Shown in pieces: positions 62,101 to 64,000 of a stretch of 64,000 nucleotides of DNA. How positions within the stretch are numbered: position 1 is the stretch's first letter; each line of letters starts with the position of its first letter. Under the pieces are notes generated by a model. It was not told where the DNA came from. It saw nothing but the letters and a program-made list of their open reading frames with translations, and made no database searches. Position numbers and translations under genes: made by a program. Origin of the DNA: Alentia gelatinosa (Eukaryota; Annelida; Polychaeta; Phyllodocida; Polynoidae); assembly GCA_950022655.1 (NCBI GenBank), contig OX465584.1, positions 6,953,694 through 7,017,693 on the forward strand. The letters run 5' to 3'.

Positions 62101-63419
62101 CTCAATGATGTCAGTTGGGGTCAGGGGAAAAAAGTGGAAATGTGTTCATTCATGTGGATCTTTTTGCCACAGAGAGACTGGGAAAACTTTAATAACATGT
62201 CCTTAATGGCCATGGCATGGGGCTGAGGGTATGTGAGGAGGTTGAAACCATTGTCTTATTGGCGTAAACGAGGCTGAATCAATATCTTCTGAGGCTAAAT
62301 CAATATCCTGTATGCCACGTTTATGCCATAAAATATTTATATGCCACTGGTGACATATGAAATTAAAAACATGTGACAGGGTTGGATAAAATCTAAACAT
62401 TACTCAGTTTCATATAATTGTTTACATGCCATTCGTTGTCTTCCGCTACAGACATCACTCAGCTCCACTTCATGATATCATTCTGCGAAGACAACTCATG
62501 TCATATAAACAATCCTAAAAAAATGTGAGATGTTTCATGATAATACCAGTACGTAATAATGGGGTGAATATGAAGACTTCTTGTCGTACCTTAGTGAGCA
62601 CCTGCAGCATGGTGCGTACGAAGTCAGCCTGCAGGGAGGAGTGCGAAGCGAGCTGGGCTACCACCATGTAGCTCGCAGCCTTGAGGTCATCACAGCGGGA
62701 CTTGAGAGCACGCACGAGTGCTGGCACGAGCACAGCCATGATGCGCTCTGTCACATGCGCGCGGTCCTCCGTCACACCCAGCACAGAGCATGTCCACAGC
62801 CCCACAGCAGCACGCACGCCCGGGCTCCCCGCCCCCAGCACGCTCACGAAGGTCGGCACAAGGTCACAGAGGAAGGTCAGGAAGGCCGGGTCGGAGCGGC
62901 AGTGGTTGACGATGACAGCTCTCGTCAGCGGAGCTCCGGTTTTCTGTGTTCAAAGTGGGAGTGTGGGTTTAGAACAATATACTTTCTTTTTTTTAAGAAT
63001 ATTTTTTGCTACTCTGATATGATCTATGCAATTGATTTTTTTTGGTTCTAATTTTTGTTGTTAAAAATTTTAAGTATTTGAACGAAAGTGAGGGTTTAGA
63101 ATAAGGTACTTTTTTTTTTTTTTAAATTCTAATTTTTTTGGGGAAAATAATATATTTTTTTAATGTTTTATCTTAGTTAGGACTGGTTTCAATGTATGCT
63201 CAGGCATAGCTTATTATGTAGCCATTTTCAATACAAGTCAGAACAGTCCACTTTACGACAGAAGAGACGAGACTCACCCCTGAGGCGTGGATCCAGTTCC
63301 ACTGGTGGGTTTCCTTCTCGATTGGCAGTAGCTGCACGACACGCACAAAAATCTTGGTTTCATGGTAGGGGAAGACGCAGCGCAGAAGCGCATCAATGTT
63401 CATCTGATGGATGTGATAC
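29079..63419 (-). CDS. HEATR1: HEATR1 (UTP10/BAP28), 5'-incomplete, 39 exons seen
   Basis: HEATR1/Utp10 is a very large all-helical HEAT-repeat protein of the t-UTP (UtpA) part of the nucleolar small-subunit processome, needed for rRNA transcription and 18S pre-rRNA processing. The 39 exons total 5,966 nt, about 1,987 residues; the human protein is about 2,144 residues as I recall, so roughly 120 N-terminal residues are beyond the right edge. Clear family signatures are PYHETKIFVRVVQLL (first exon), the Utp10-type region in exons 2-4, FWKAIMGKAYEVIDK, RRKALELLASKLQALL, the BP28CT region in exons 31-34 (APRVLVPAL, AMVVRLSEASFRPMFYK), and the C-terminal LPETIPFLAELME plus DECEEVERECQ...LQKYF. 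Exon phases agree everywhere except between exons 8 and 9, where one small exon is probably unseen. Eleven exon borders are embedded in minisatellites. Confidence 0.97.
29416..29524 (-). CDS. HEATR1: HEATR1 window exon 38
   Basis: 109 nt, phase 0 in, 1 out. VRFTALRVISGAATQMGDDY then VLLLPETIPFLAELME, the penultimate HEAT repeat. Donor GTGAGC. Confidence 0.96.
29560..30475 (-). repeat. 64-bp minisatellite carrying the exon-37 donor, split by a SINE
   Basis: CTAGCTGCAGTGGAACATG recurs at 29562, 29626, 29690, 29754, 29818, 29882, 29946 (variant), 30010 and 30074, then at 30438 after a SINE. On the - strand each unit ends TGTCAYCCAAG followed by GTCAGTCTC, which is the end of exon 37 plus its donor. 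Nearly all copies keep the GT; one (near 29586) has lost it. Each unit also has a ctagtttgtag acceptor-like stretch 29 nt before the donor. Confidence 0.95.
30110..30412 (-). mobile_element. SINE inserted within the 64-bp array
   Basis: The tail TTGTTTGTTTGTTGGGG is at the left, the head (GGGGAGTTAGCTCAGTGGTA on the - strand) near 30275-30300, and a longer 5' extension reaches 30412. The array unit is interrupted after GGGTGAC and resumes at ACATCATACC. Confidence 0.85.
30465..30623 (-). CDS. HEATR1: HEATR1 window exon 37
   Basis: 159 nt, phase 0/0. VENFVGSDADYEERMRAHVV, then PCLSHFMVAAKEDSHQKALN and YQVLLKARHVSPK, matching the conserved 'LNYQILLKTR.SSPKVRF' region of HEATR1. The last ~11 nt plus the donor are repeated downstream. 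Confidence 0.97.
31432..31589 (-). CDS. HEATR1: HEATR1 window exon 36
   Basis: 158 nt, one base carried in. It encodes a stretch ending FSGDIFNLLLQPLVDQ, equivalent to the '..MMPLVDQLEN' segment of human HEATR1. Acceptor gcctgtttcag lies in a minisatellite unit. Confidence 0.96.
31575..32225 (-). repeat. ~92-bp minisatellite carrying the exon-36 acceptor
   Basis: About seven units of AGGTGACAGCTGAAACAGGC plus GGACTTAGCAACCATGGCTG. On the - strand each holds gcctgtttcag followed by CTGTCACCT(A/T)CTTCGGGG, i.e. the true acceptor and ~20 nt of coding sequence. The AG is intact in all copies. Confidence 0.93.
32389..32486 (-). CDS. HEATR1: HEATR1 window exon 35
   Basis: 98 nt, phase 2 in, 1 out. 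SLAGKLRSLFNLFIGQTLQA then ASGILVDNNSLTG, equivalent to 'IAEKLKGLFTLFAGHLVKPFAD'. Donor GTAAGT. Confidence 0.95.
32572..32868 (-). mobile_element. SINE ending ~18 bp from the exon-34 donor
   Basis: The B box region (CAGTGGGACTTGAACCCACA on +) and the anticodon-arm-like TGGGATTACAAGTCCAGTGC are clear; the outermost head is truncated. It lies in the intron right after exon 34. Confidence 0.8.
32886..32962 (-). CDS. HEATR1: HEATR1 window exon 34
   Basis: 77 nt, phase 0 in, 2 out. LYDWGCREETEQSRLRKLTF then FRLAD, equivalent to 'LFDWAKTED..KDRLLTFYNLAD'. Part of the BP28CT region. Donor GTAAGA. Confidence 0.95.
33520..33880 (-). repeat. 42-bp minisatellite carrying the exon-33 donor, frame kept open
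   Basis: About eight units with 42-bp spacing (GGTTACCTTATAGAACATGG and variants at 33651, 33693, 33777, 33819, 33861). On the - strand each repeats SFRPMFYK followed by GTAACC, the end of exon 33 plus donor. Five decoys keep GTAACC; the EAYYN units have GGAAGC and the last has GGCAAA instead. The frame from exon 33 runs open through the whole array. Confidence 0.95.
33867..33971 (-). CDS. HEATR1: HEATR1 window exon 33
   Basis: 105 nt, phase 0/0. LSRAMVTGVEESVIEAILAM then VVRLSEASFRPMFYK, a near-diagnostic BP28CT stretch. Donor GTAACC is the first of a tandem series. Confidence 0.97.
34062..34225 (-). mobile_element. Partial SINE
   Basis: Tail and body (GTGAGATGAATTTAGGCAGA, CACACCACATAGACATGGTA) are present; the tRNA head is missing. 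Confidence 0.7.
34456..34590 (-). CDS. HEATR1: HEATR1 window exon 32
   Basis: 135 nt, phase 0/0. MSLTSVMSIAKDHVTSLSRE then DLSAQHTPLLDFFCTALDLR, aligned by eye with 'MGPFMSILQEHIG...FFLEALDFR'. Donor GTACCA. Confidence 0.95.
34859..34952 (-). CDS. HEATR1: HEATR1 window exon 31
   Basis: 94 nt, phase 2 in, 0 out. RHQVATVIAPRVLVPALGNT then FSEVLSSEHVSQ, matching 'LATTLAPRVLLPAIKKTY'. Acceptor atttgtag is in a minisatellite. Confidence 0.96.
34915..35465 (-). repeat. ~72-bp minisatellite carrying the exon-31 acceptor
   Basis: Seven to eight units of GAGCACTCGTGGAGCGATGA plus CCACTTGATGTCTACAAA. In three decoys (near 35233, 35304, 35442) the tttgtag AG is kept; in about four (near 35021, 35092, 35161, 35372) it has become AA. 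This array therefore shows partial decay of decoy acceptors. Confidence 0.92.
35725..35798 (-). CDS. HEATR1: HEATR1 window exon 30
   Basis: 74 nt, phase 0 in, 2 out. VCQLNTQTDESDKKSQSTLR then LAAI; a hydrophilic loop before the helix of exon 31. Donor GTAAGC. Confidence 0.92.
36000..36620 (-). repeat. ~86-bp higher-order minisatellite next to the exon-29 donor
   Basis: Monomers of about 29 bp (CACTTATCACAGTGACAGTC) are grouped into an ~86-bp unit marked by CACATTTATCAAAGGGAATC. The unit resembles the exon-29 end (CTCACTGTG then GTAAGTG), but in most copies GT has become AT, so decoy donors are largely destroyed. Confidence 0.88.
36629..36728 (-). CDS. HEATR1: HEATR1 window exon 29
   Basis: 100 nt, phase 2 in, 0 out. 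LVLTCGLTALHRLVVTLPHF then LSPYLRQLLTV, matching 'VYLLSALAALQKVVETLPHFISPYLEGIL'. Donor GTAAGT. Confidence 0.96.
37050..37225 (-). CDS. HEATR1: HEATR1 window exon 28
   Basis: 176 nt, phase 0 in, 2 out. VLKKVMSRVAADQPAAVVGS, then VVSVVRAHAIPHLPQLLNPL and LELLANKDFIA; 'AIPHLPQLL' matches 'AIPQLPSLM'. Donor GTGAGT. Confidence 0.95.
37270..37440. repeat. Dispersed repeat family 'GCAAAAATGTGGTC' (also 41890-42010, 43330-43495, 49970-50105)
   Basis: All four copies lie in HEATR1 introns and share TATCATATTCCTATCTGTAC, AAAAGCAAAAATGTGGTC, AGTGACTCTACAAGCA and GGCTATAGC. No TIR, tRNA-like head or coding capacity recognised. Confidence 0.75.
37600..38030 (-). repeat. 61-bp minisatellite carrying the exon-27 donor
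   Basis: Seven units of ACTCACATTGACAAAACACG plus TTACAAGTAACCCGTAAA, with 61-bp spacing (38011, 37950, ...). On the - strand each carries the last ~26 nt of exon 27 and its GTGAGT donor (one is GTGAGC). All six decoys keep GT. The period is not a multiple of three, so decoy use would shift frame. Confidence 0.95.
38013..38321 (-). CDS. HEATR1: HEATR1 window exon 27, longest near the C-terminal third
   Basis: 309 nt, phase 0/0. LLEVVSGLLNLDLHGVRRKA, LELLASKLQALLVTPPTDDQ and TATQQMALFNLKLLCKVLGE; 'VRRKALELLASKLQ' matches 'VRRKALDLLNNKLQQ'. Donor GTGAGT. Confidence 0.97.
38816..38980 (-). CDS. HEATR1: HEATR1 window exon 26
   Basis: 165 nt, phase 0/0. VVQTGDVAGTTFHRFVKEAV and KFWKAIMGKAYEVIDK, matching 'VKFWRALLSKAYDLLDK'. 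Donor GTCAGT. Confidence 0.97.
39610..39805. repeat. ~43-bp short tandem repeat in a HEATR1 intron
   Basis: About four units of GACATCATGTGGGCTTTTAT plus TAAAGTGGGCAGACATC. It ends about 40 bp from exon 25 and does not visibly include its donor. Confidence 0.75.
39843..39988 (-). CDS. HEATR1: HEATR1 window exon 25
   Basis: 146 nt, phase 1 in, 0 out. QRKPSQSGMLSLVDVDTLTG and HQRRLLQYHVTRLLTRLLST. Acceptor gattcag is in a minisatellite; donor GTCAGT. Confidence 0.94.
39970..40800 (-). repeat. ~104-bp minisatellite carrying the exon-25 acceptor
   Basis: Eight to nine units of CTCTGCCTGCCCCCTGAATC plus CCATTTATCTGCTAGATCTA and TTTCTTTATGAACGGGCCGC. Each carries gattcag followed by GGGGCAGGCAGAG on the - strand, so about 25 nt of exon 25 are repeated; the AG is intact throughout. 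Confidence 0.94.
41000..41150 (-). CDS. HEATR1: HEATR1 window exon 24
   Basis: 151 nt, phase 0 in, 1 out. LEFGLSICEQFEVATMVETA and TQLVRFLQWLAEQHDQ, matching 'FWFSVCCEFSVQHQIQSLMNILQYLLKL'. Donor GTAAGG. Confidence 0.95.
41186..41583 (-). mobile_element. tRNA-derived SINE with long 5' extension
   Basis: The tail TTTGTTTGTTTGGGTAG is at the left, the tRNA-like head near 41425-41480 (GATTACAAGTCCAGTGCTCT, CCACTGAGCTAACTCCCCAC), then the extension with GCATGCAAGCATATCCGG shared with 2584-2690 and 30303-30410. Confidence 0.88.
42161..42343 (-). CDS. HEATR1: HEATR1 window exon 23
   Basis: 183 nt, phase 0/0. VFVDAQRSIPRHRAQAVFTT and LISTLGPETALWRVLTLIVT, matching 'VFVDALPHVPEHRRLPILVQLVDTLG'. Donor GTCAGT. 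Confidence 0.96.
42735..42917 (-). CDS. HEATR1: HEATR1 window exon 22
   Basis: 183 nt, phase 0/0. EHLLHHVMSIFTFVGTGLLA and VVSRTITTIVPALLG, matching 'VLHNIMSIFTFMG...VINKTVKMVIPAL'. Acceptor tccctgaag, donor GTTTGT (weak). Confidence 0.96.
43641..43750 (-). CDS. HEATR1: HEATR1 window exon 21
   Basis: 110 nt, phase 1 in, 0 out. ESVNIEVLVQVVRNPRANTQ and TKQHALGVMANLAFYFP, matching 'EKFNVELIVQCIR...HHHALLLLGTVAGIFP'. Confidence 0.95.
44354..44463 (-). CDS. HEATR1: HEATR1 window exon 20
   Basis: 110 nt, phase 2 in, 1 out. LQSHEGEEWEYRQRLVLSLI then HNLTDKWQQQQLAPKQ. Acceptor gtgttcttcgcag lies in a minisatellite; donor GTACAC. Confidence 0.94.
44440..45200 (-). repeat. 53-bp minisatellite carrying the exon-20 acceptor
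   Basis: About 13 units of GTAACCTGCGAAGAACACAC plus TTTAAACATGGGTCTCACCC (44460, 44513, ...). On the - strand each unit runs from GTTAC to cttcgcag, so it is GT...AG bounded, and carries ~25 nt of exon 20. All AGs are intact. Two more degenerate units occur near 45500-45630. Confidence 0.95.
45640..46025. mobile_element. Repeat fragment followed by a partial SINE
   Basis: 45640-45810 matches the family at 19695-19950 and 42020-42130. 45822-46025 is a SINE body in - orientation lacking its head (ACCACATAGACATAGTATGA, ATATAGCAGTAAATCTAC). Confidence 0.65.
46090..46215 (-). CDS. HEATR1: HEATR1 window exon 19
   Basis: 126 nt, phase 2 in and out. LLAVDTTLSWKRMTFLLESL then QQRKSMSDSEPCVAALFKLL, matching 'YWQRVTLILELLQHKKKLRSPQ...LVPTLFNLL'. 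Donor GTCAGT. Confidence 0.95.
46714..46805 (-). CDS. HEATR1: HEATR1 window exon 18, charged linker
   Basis: 92 nt, phase 0 in, 2 out. LRLEWDEIQHEVSHDDTPST then PKTVRNRRKS, equivalent to the charged '..QQKRRQKMQQ' linker. The donor GTCAGG sits among several overlapping AAGGTCA choices, so the end may be off by a few bases. Confidence 0.85.
46828..47115. repeat. 24-bp minisatellite beside the exon-18 acceptor
   Basis: About 12 units of ATACCATCTACGACATCTAC (24-bp period). It begins about 25 bp upstream of the acceptor, so it borders but does not include the splice site. Confidence 0.92.
47746..47877 (-). CDS. HEATR1: HEATR1 window exon 17
   Basis: 132 nt, phase 0/0. VSRELFKALPSNAERGQMVS and DLANQAHRLLQQ; one HEAT-type helix pair. 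Acceptor ttgtgttgtag, donor GTAAAC. Confidence 0.94.
48413..48646 (-). CDS. HEATR1: HEATR1 window exon 16
   Basis: 234 nt, phase 0/0. CVLERLMDVGREVLTRCRDG, VEMLRHLVARVGVEDAREMA and SWTLVLTALRTPQKVPGLDQ, GC-rich. Donor GTGAGG. Confidence 0.95.
48696..49095. mobile_element. Hairpin element (family D), copy 1
   Basis: It starts TTCCTATATACCTATGGCCG and contains a long palindrome (GGCTTGGAAAAATTACTGCC opposite GGCAGTAATTT.TC.GAGCC). Other copies: 49610-49975, 56578-57032 and 60842-61195, all in HEATR1 introns. Confidence 0.75.
50152..50280 (-). CDS. HEATR1: HEATR1 window exon 15
   Basis: 129 nt, phase 0/0. ILRKVLKEDADLCDLVTHHV and PPPIRERLLYHLRATPNE. Acceptor tttctgacag, donor GTTTGC (weak). 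Confidence 0.93.
51284..51462 (-). CDS. HEATR1: HEATR1 window exon 14
   Basis: 179 nt, phase 1 in, 0 out. VLPSLLVCLGSPEEALRSGA, then LCCLKTARKVSKDLGRCTPL, matching 'VTSLLINLGSPVKEVRRAAIQCLQAL'. Acceptor cattctag is the first of nine in a tandem array. Confidence 0.96.
51440..51903 (-). repeat. 51-bp minisatellite carrying the exon-14 acceptor, frame kept open
   Basis: Nine near-identical units (ACACCAGCAGGGAAGGCAGC and ACTAGAATGACAATCACCAC) at exactly 51 bp; CAGCACTAGAATGAC recurs from 51457 to 51865. On the - strand each has cattctag then TGCTGCCCTCCCTGCTGGTG. All eight decoy acceptors are intact and in frame with exon 14; each added unit would encode VLPSLLVCSLTVVIVIL. Confidence 0.97.
51908..52215. 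mobile_element. Hairpin element (family C)
   Basis: It starts TATCCTACCCCTAATATAAA, contains inverted GGCATACAG/CTGTATGCC pairs and a GGCATACGG-type centre, and ends near CATCCAGTTTTACGATAAT. It abuts the 51-bp array. Nearly identical to 27817-28122. Confidence 0.75.
52774..52966 (-). CDS. HEATR1: HEATR1 window exon 13
   Basis: 193 nt, phase 0 in, 1 out. EVLNGSSLARLASLLWGLHV, QVAASHVLARTWQNASEKEL and LNLLESKTSP. Acceptor gtttattttaacag, donor GTACGA. Confidence 0.95.
53416..53561 (-). CDS. HEATR1: HEATR1 window exon 12
   Basis: 146 nt, phase 1 in, 0 out. DSPWWTLDDFEVNEVVQTLD and WQQLVRTLTH, matching 'DIWWNPEQLKEDS...HFRVLMKLF'. Donor GTAAGT. Confidence 0.94.
54521..54668 (-). CDS. HEATR1: HEATR1 window exon 11
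   Basis: 148 nt, phase 0 in, 1 out. DMTSYLARWVRDLDRDDVTI then SPSALWWAFKALVNRKHDLP. Donor GTAGGA. Confidence 0.94.
55435..55602 (-). CDS. HEATR1: HEATR1 window exon 10
   Basis: 168 nt, phase 0/0. VKHLGELGLKDGRFCLVALC and AEAMVASVLQMLALHMPSLR. Acceptor ccttggcag lies in a minisatellite; donor GTAGGC. Confidence 0.94.
55595..56100 (-). repeat. ~99-bp minisatellite carrying the exon-10 acceptor
   Basis: About five units rich in AGGTCAAGGTCATGGGTTAG and TTAGGTCATGGTCACCTTAT, with ACCTGCCAAGG near 55601, 55698, 55798, 55899 (variant) and 55990. On the - strand each unit starts GTAATAAGG and ends ccttggcag, i.e. GT...AG bounded, with adjacent AG and GT at each junction. Confidence 0.92.
56318..56452 (-). 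CDS. HEATR1: HEATR1 window exon 9
   Basis: 135 nt, only open in phase 0. GLASLFIEWLAEAEKSSDGK, then TTLNHLVLKGCSEAVSKDPS. The preceding exon leaves one base over, so it cannot join directly; a small intervening exon is expected. Confidence 0.9.
56578..57032. mobile_element. Hairpin element (family D), copy with best palindrome
   Basis: The centre has a perfect ~24-bp inverted pair (AAGGCTTGGAAAAATTACTG and its complement) around a CGCGGCCAAGGCC loop, at about 56920-56985. An internal triplication of CTACCCAAGGTTGCCGTATA occurs near 56660-56700. Confidence 0.8.
57656..57852 (-). CDS. HEATR1: HEATR1 window exon 8
   Basis: 197 nt, phase 2 in, 1 out. SDILNQAASVLCSAEMEEAR, LRLVPYLLLSTTEDTHLAMP and VAANDPILKTFHK. 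Donor GTAAGT. Matches the segment before 'NVIKSTKPGKL' in human HEATR1. Confidence 0.93.
58561..58655 (-). CDS. HEATR1: HEATR1 window exon 7
   Basis: 95 nt, phase 0 in, 2 out. VLFKVLHTLEHRQKLKEHIL then DLMVKRHNKGG. Acceptor ataatcttctttcag, donor GTGAGT. Confidence 0.94.
58745..59590 (-). repeat. 67-bp minisatellite carrying the exon-6 donor
   Basis: About 12 units of TACCTTCATACTGAGTATGA plus CTTCACTAAAGTACCACTCA at 67-bp spacing (59578, 59511, 59444, ...). On the - strand each ends ACTCAGTATGAAG then GTAAGG, the end of exon 6 plus its donor; nearly all keep GT. Each unit is GT...AG bounded. 67 is not a multiple of three. Confidence 0.95.
59581..59896 (-). CDS. HEATR1: HEATR1 window exon 6
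   Basis: 316 nt, phase 2 in, 0 out. AVSMDLAVESLTAAKKKKSE, LLLALNHAHGTTRALAVRHL and LLLQRLTDDHKGVIKTVLSM, matching 'LMLSLNHPLAPVRILAMNHLKKIM...VLARLGDDNIDVVLSAI'. Confidence 0.97.
60451..60549 (-). CDS. HEATR1: HEATR1 window exon 5
   Basis: 99 nt, phase 2 in and out. KLLQELVAVKASMRPEEEWK then PAAQSYLSMFQS. Acceptor gtatgtttcag, donor GTAAGG. Confidence 0.93.
60842..61195. mobile_element. Hairpin element (family D), copy with internal 19-bp repeats
   Basis: It begins TTCCTATATACCTATGAGCG, holds four to five tandem copies of ACTGCCCAGGTTGACGTTT, and has the conserved AAATTACTGCCCGCGGCC hairpin near 61095-61140. Confidence 0.75.
61215..61478 (-). CDS. HEATR1: HEATR1 window exon 4
   Basis: 264 nt, phase 2 in and out. 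RIPALVPLLAVLADKYDVTD, FLRLFLHRLLPVAIKATSSV, then an acidic linker and YDGLLHGVLSEVTMDTNMAT, matching 'VPDLITILHGISETYDVSPLLHYMLPHLVVSI'. Utp10-type region. Confidence 0.96.
61530..61745. mobile_element. Long-TIR MITE (family E), copy 5
   Basis: It starts GGGGCCTGTTGATAAAATAG and ends TCCTAGATTATTAAACAGGC. Inverted relative to copies 1-3. Confidence 0.82.
61800..61925 (-). mobile_element. SINE fragment
   Basis: Body only (TAGGTAGAAATCTCACCCCT, CACAACATAGCAG). It abuts the exon-3 donor region. Confidence 0.65.
61943..62028 (-). CDS. HEATR1: HEATR1 window exon 3
   Basis: 86 nt, phase 0 in, 2 out. HFSPKLTREALMCLALVCKT then QKLEDLPK. Acceptor gtttactttcag, donor GTAAGT. Confidence 0.94.
62590..62943 (-). 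CDS. HEATR1: HEATR1 window exon 2
   Basis: 354 nt, phase 0/0. TGAPLTRAVIVNHCRSDPAF, LPTFVSVLG-like helices and DDLKAASYMVVAQLASHSSL, matching 'SGVPLAKGTLITHCYKDLGFMDFICSLV' and 'LPDYRAATYMIICQIS'. Very GC-rich. Donor GTACGA. Confidence 0.97.
63278..63419 (-). CDS. HEATR1: HEATR1 window exon 1 (5' neighbour lies beyond the window)
   Basis: 142 nt, entering at a third codon position, phase 0 out. YHIHQMNIDALLRCVFPYHE then TKIFVRVVQLLPIEKETHQW, the best-conserved N-terminal motif of HEATR1 (about residue 120 of the human protein). Upstream exons are not in the window. Confidence 0.97.
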
Positions 63420-63429
63420 CTGTGGCGCA

Positions 63430-64000
63430 TGGCAAGAAACAAGTGAAGTTACACAATAATTACGACAAGCCACAAGTAGTGTAAGTTGTAATGTGAGTTT
63501 CAGCTTTTCCAAATTTACTAACCGATATGCTCAGCTTCGTTAGAGAAAAATGAACTTTTTTAACAAACTCAGTACTGTGCATATATTGTTATGCACCATA
63601 TAAATGACCTCCCACCCATCCAACATTAAACAAGGCTTTATGTACGAAAGGCCTCTCGCTTCAGTTTGTTTGATGATCATGTATACGGGGTGAGATAAAC
63701 CAGAAGCCCACTTGATGAAAATAACTTGGTCTGCACTGCACTGAGTTTGACCGCTACGTAATTCACTCAGCTTCACTTTGTGAGTTACTCCAATGTCAAA
63801 TATGGACCATGTTATTTTTAATCATGAGTTTCCTTCTATTATCTCACCTCTGGTATTTTTTCTCTATAGACTTAACATTCCGAACTCGTATCCAACGCCC
63901 ATGAGACATTTCGGAAAAATATCCAATGGAGGATTATATCACAAATGTTAGTCAATGTGAAGGGTGAGTTAAATTCAGAAACCCATTCAAGTTTAGGGTC
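63430..64000. other. HEATR1 intron at right edge
   Basis: No exon recognised. From about 63685 it contains a hairpin-type repeat related to 13135-13330 (ACTCAGCTTCACTTTGTGAG). Confidence 0.55.

Overview
This is a metazoan nuclear genome window, AT-rich, with intron-dense genes, GT-AG splice sites, tRNA-derived SINEs, short inverted-repeat transposons and many minisatellites. The proteins sit closest, as far as I can recall the families, to deuterostome sequences. Together with intronic minisatellites that grow out of exon/intron borders, this makes a cephalochordate (amphioxus) a reasonable guess (about 0.55); another invertebrate is possible. Nothing here is prokaryotic or viral.

Two genes are certain and they converge. 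On the + strand, NUP50 (nuclear pore basket nucleoporin, 447 aa) has seven coding exons between 13570 and 21516. On the - strand, HEATR1 (UTP10/BAP28, a HEAT-repeat scaffold of the small-subunit processome) runs from the right edge to its stop at 29079. I resolve 39 exons, about 1,987 codons; roughly the first 120 residues lie beyond position 64000, and one short exon between 57656 and 56452 seems to be missing. A third, unidentified gene is hinted at by two in-phase micro-exons with coiled-coil character on the - strand near 7.5-7.8 kb. Between 1 and 13.5 kb, and between 22 and 29 kb, the sequence is mostly transposon debris, minisatellites and unrecognised DNA.

The most striking structure is not a gene. 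At least eleven HEATR1 exon borders and one NUP50 exon border are the end unit of a tandem array whose repeat contains the splice site itself plus a slice of the adjacent exon. In most arrays the decoy copies still carry an intact GT or AG, and in several every repeat unit is bounded GT...AG, so that it looks like a stack of mini-introns. Two arrays keep the reading frame open: a 42-bp donor array after HEATR1 exon 33 and a 51-bp acceptor array before exon 14. Alternative splice choice there would add multiples of 14 or 17 residues. A related event has copied the last 27 codons of NUP50, stop codon and overlapping AATAAA signal included, six more times into the 3' region at exactly 81-bp spacing.

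The dispersed repeats form recognisable families: a tRNA-derived SINE (one copy with a perfect 14-bp target duplication), long-TIR MITEs of about 200 bp, hairpin elements with near-perfect 25-bp arms, and nested insertions. NUP50 acts at the nuclear pore and HEATR1 in the nucleolus; I see no evidence that their adjacency is functional.
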